Shown here piece by piece: positions 63,561 through 64,000 of a stretch of 64,000 nucleotides of DNA. Position 1 is the stretch's first letter, and the number at the start of each line of letters is the position of its first letter. Source of the stretch: Rhodospirillaceae bacterium (GTDB lineage Bacteria; Pseudomonadota; Alphaproteobacteria; Bin65); assembly GCA_011523655.1 (NCBI GenBank), contig WTGH01000048.1, positions 1 to 64,000 on the forward strand, given 5' to 3'. A program made the translations under genes and the position numbers. The notes beneath the pieces are model-generated. The model was not told where the DNA came from. It did no database searches and saw only the letters and a program-made list of their open reading frames with translations.

Positions 63561-64000
63561 ATGACAACCGGCGCGGAGATCGACGCCCTCCTCGAAACCG
63601 GCCTGCCGGAACAGTGGTACGCCCTGCTGCCGGCGAACTGGGTGAAGGACGAGCCGGTCGGCATCACCCGTCTGGGCCGGCGCCTCGTGCTGTGGCGCGA
63701 CGGCGGCGGCGCGGTCCGCGTCCACACCGACCGCTGCCCCCACCGCGGCGCCCGGTTCAGCCAGGGCCATGTCATCGACGGGCTGCTGACCTGCACCTAT
63801 CACGGCATGCAGTTCGACGGCGACGGCACGGTCGTCCGGGTGCCGGCCTATCCGGGCTGCCAGCTGGAGGGCATGCAAGGCGTCCGGACATTCCCGGCGG
63901 TCGAAAAGGCCAACTGCATCTTCGCCTGGATGGGCGAGGGCGAGCCGGCGCCGCTGGCCTTCCCGGAGGAGTTCGACGATCCGGAATGGTCGCATTTCCT
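63561..64000 (+). CDS. Rieske-type ring-hydroxylating oxygenase, 5' part
   Basis: Open to the window end (146 codons visible). ATG 63561 with GGAGG upstream. The Rieske cluster ligands are in CPHRGARFSQG (about residues 59-69) and CTYHGMQFDG (about 77-86). The mononuclear-iron domain lies beyond the window. It follows the cupin by 35 bases and completes an uptake-plus-oxidation cluster. Confidence 0.9.
   Translation, partial: MTTGAEIDALLETGLPEQWYALLPANWVKDEPVGITRLGRRLVLWRDGGGAVRVHTDRCPHRGARFSQGHVIDGLLTCTYHGMQFDGDGTVVRVPAYPGCQLEGMQGVRTFPAVEKANCIFAWMGEGEPAPLAFPEEFDDPEWSHF

Overview
The window is GC-rich chromosomal DNA of an alphaproteobacterium. I infer this from three gene orders: lptF-lptG-lptD-surA-pdxA-rsmA, the ruvCAB-ybgC-tolQRAB-pal-cpoB-tilS-ftsH superoperon, and zapA next to a 5-formyl-THF cyclo-ligase. 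A folate-dependent TrmFO and many fatty-acid or aromatic catabolism genes fit too. A Rhodospirillales-like lineage is plausible, but the species cannot be named from sequence alone. I see no rRNA, tRNA, CRISPR array or transposase.

Layout. 0-16.5 kb: a LysR regulator, a tyrosine-phosphatase-like protein, glmS-glmU (amino-sugar nucleotide synthesis), then the divergent lptFGD-surA-pdxA-rsmA operon (outer-membrane biogenesis, B6, 16S rRNA methylation), rpsD, a Tat-exported hydrolase and an AraC regulator. 16.5-25.2 kb: accessory DNA with dispersed repeats, a vapBC module bracketed by perfect 18-bp direct repeats, an amine/amino-acid oxidase, an SDR, an orphan ABC binding protein, a Rieske oxygenase, a PaaK-like CoA ligase, a VOC protein and hisI. 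25.3-39.7 kb: a 14-kb minus-strand housekeeping block (coiled-coil gene, zapA, cyclo-ligase, ymdB, yebC, ruvCAB, ybgC, tol-pal, tilS, ftsH). 40-47.7 kb: transketolase and GAPDH (Calvin/pentose phosphate/glycolysis), a Phd antitoxin beside a frameshifted PIN toxin, a GNAT, prmA and aminopeptidase P. 48-55.4 kb: acyl-CoA genes (hydrolase, thiolase, HAD, an HMG-CoA-synthase-like/DUF35 fusion, enoyl-CoA hydratase), interrupted by an AT-rich island (about 50.25-52.13 kb) carrying an AlbA_2/ATPase-type gene behind strong palindromic operators. 55.4-64 kb: a GYD protein, a two-domain AhpD-like gene with an in-frame TGA, a DUF1640-like protein, trmFO, an orphan HicB, an enoyl-CoA hydratase, higBA, and an uptake/oxidation cluster (small HTH protein, ABC ATPase and permease, cupin, Rieske oxygenase cut by the window end).

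The most notable observation is the AhpD-like gene at 56026-57165. A TGA falls exactly where the second cysteine of the CxxC active site should be, giving C-x-x-U-x-x-x-H with AhpD-like residue spacing. The same frame stays open for 125 codons beyond it, and a hairpin with a G-loop begins a suitable distance downstream. This is a candidate selenoprotein. Other signals worth following are the repeat-bracketed vapBC module, a 10-bp-period repeat family, the self-contained AT-rich AlbA island, and paired TTTAC-N6-GTAAA boxes upstream of the LysR gene.
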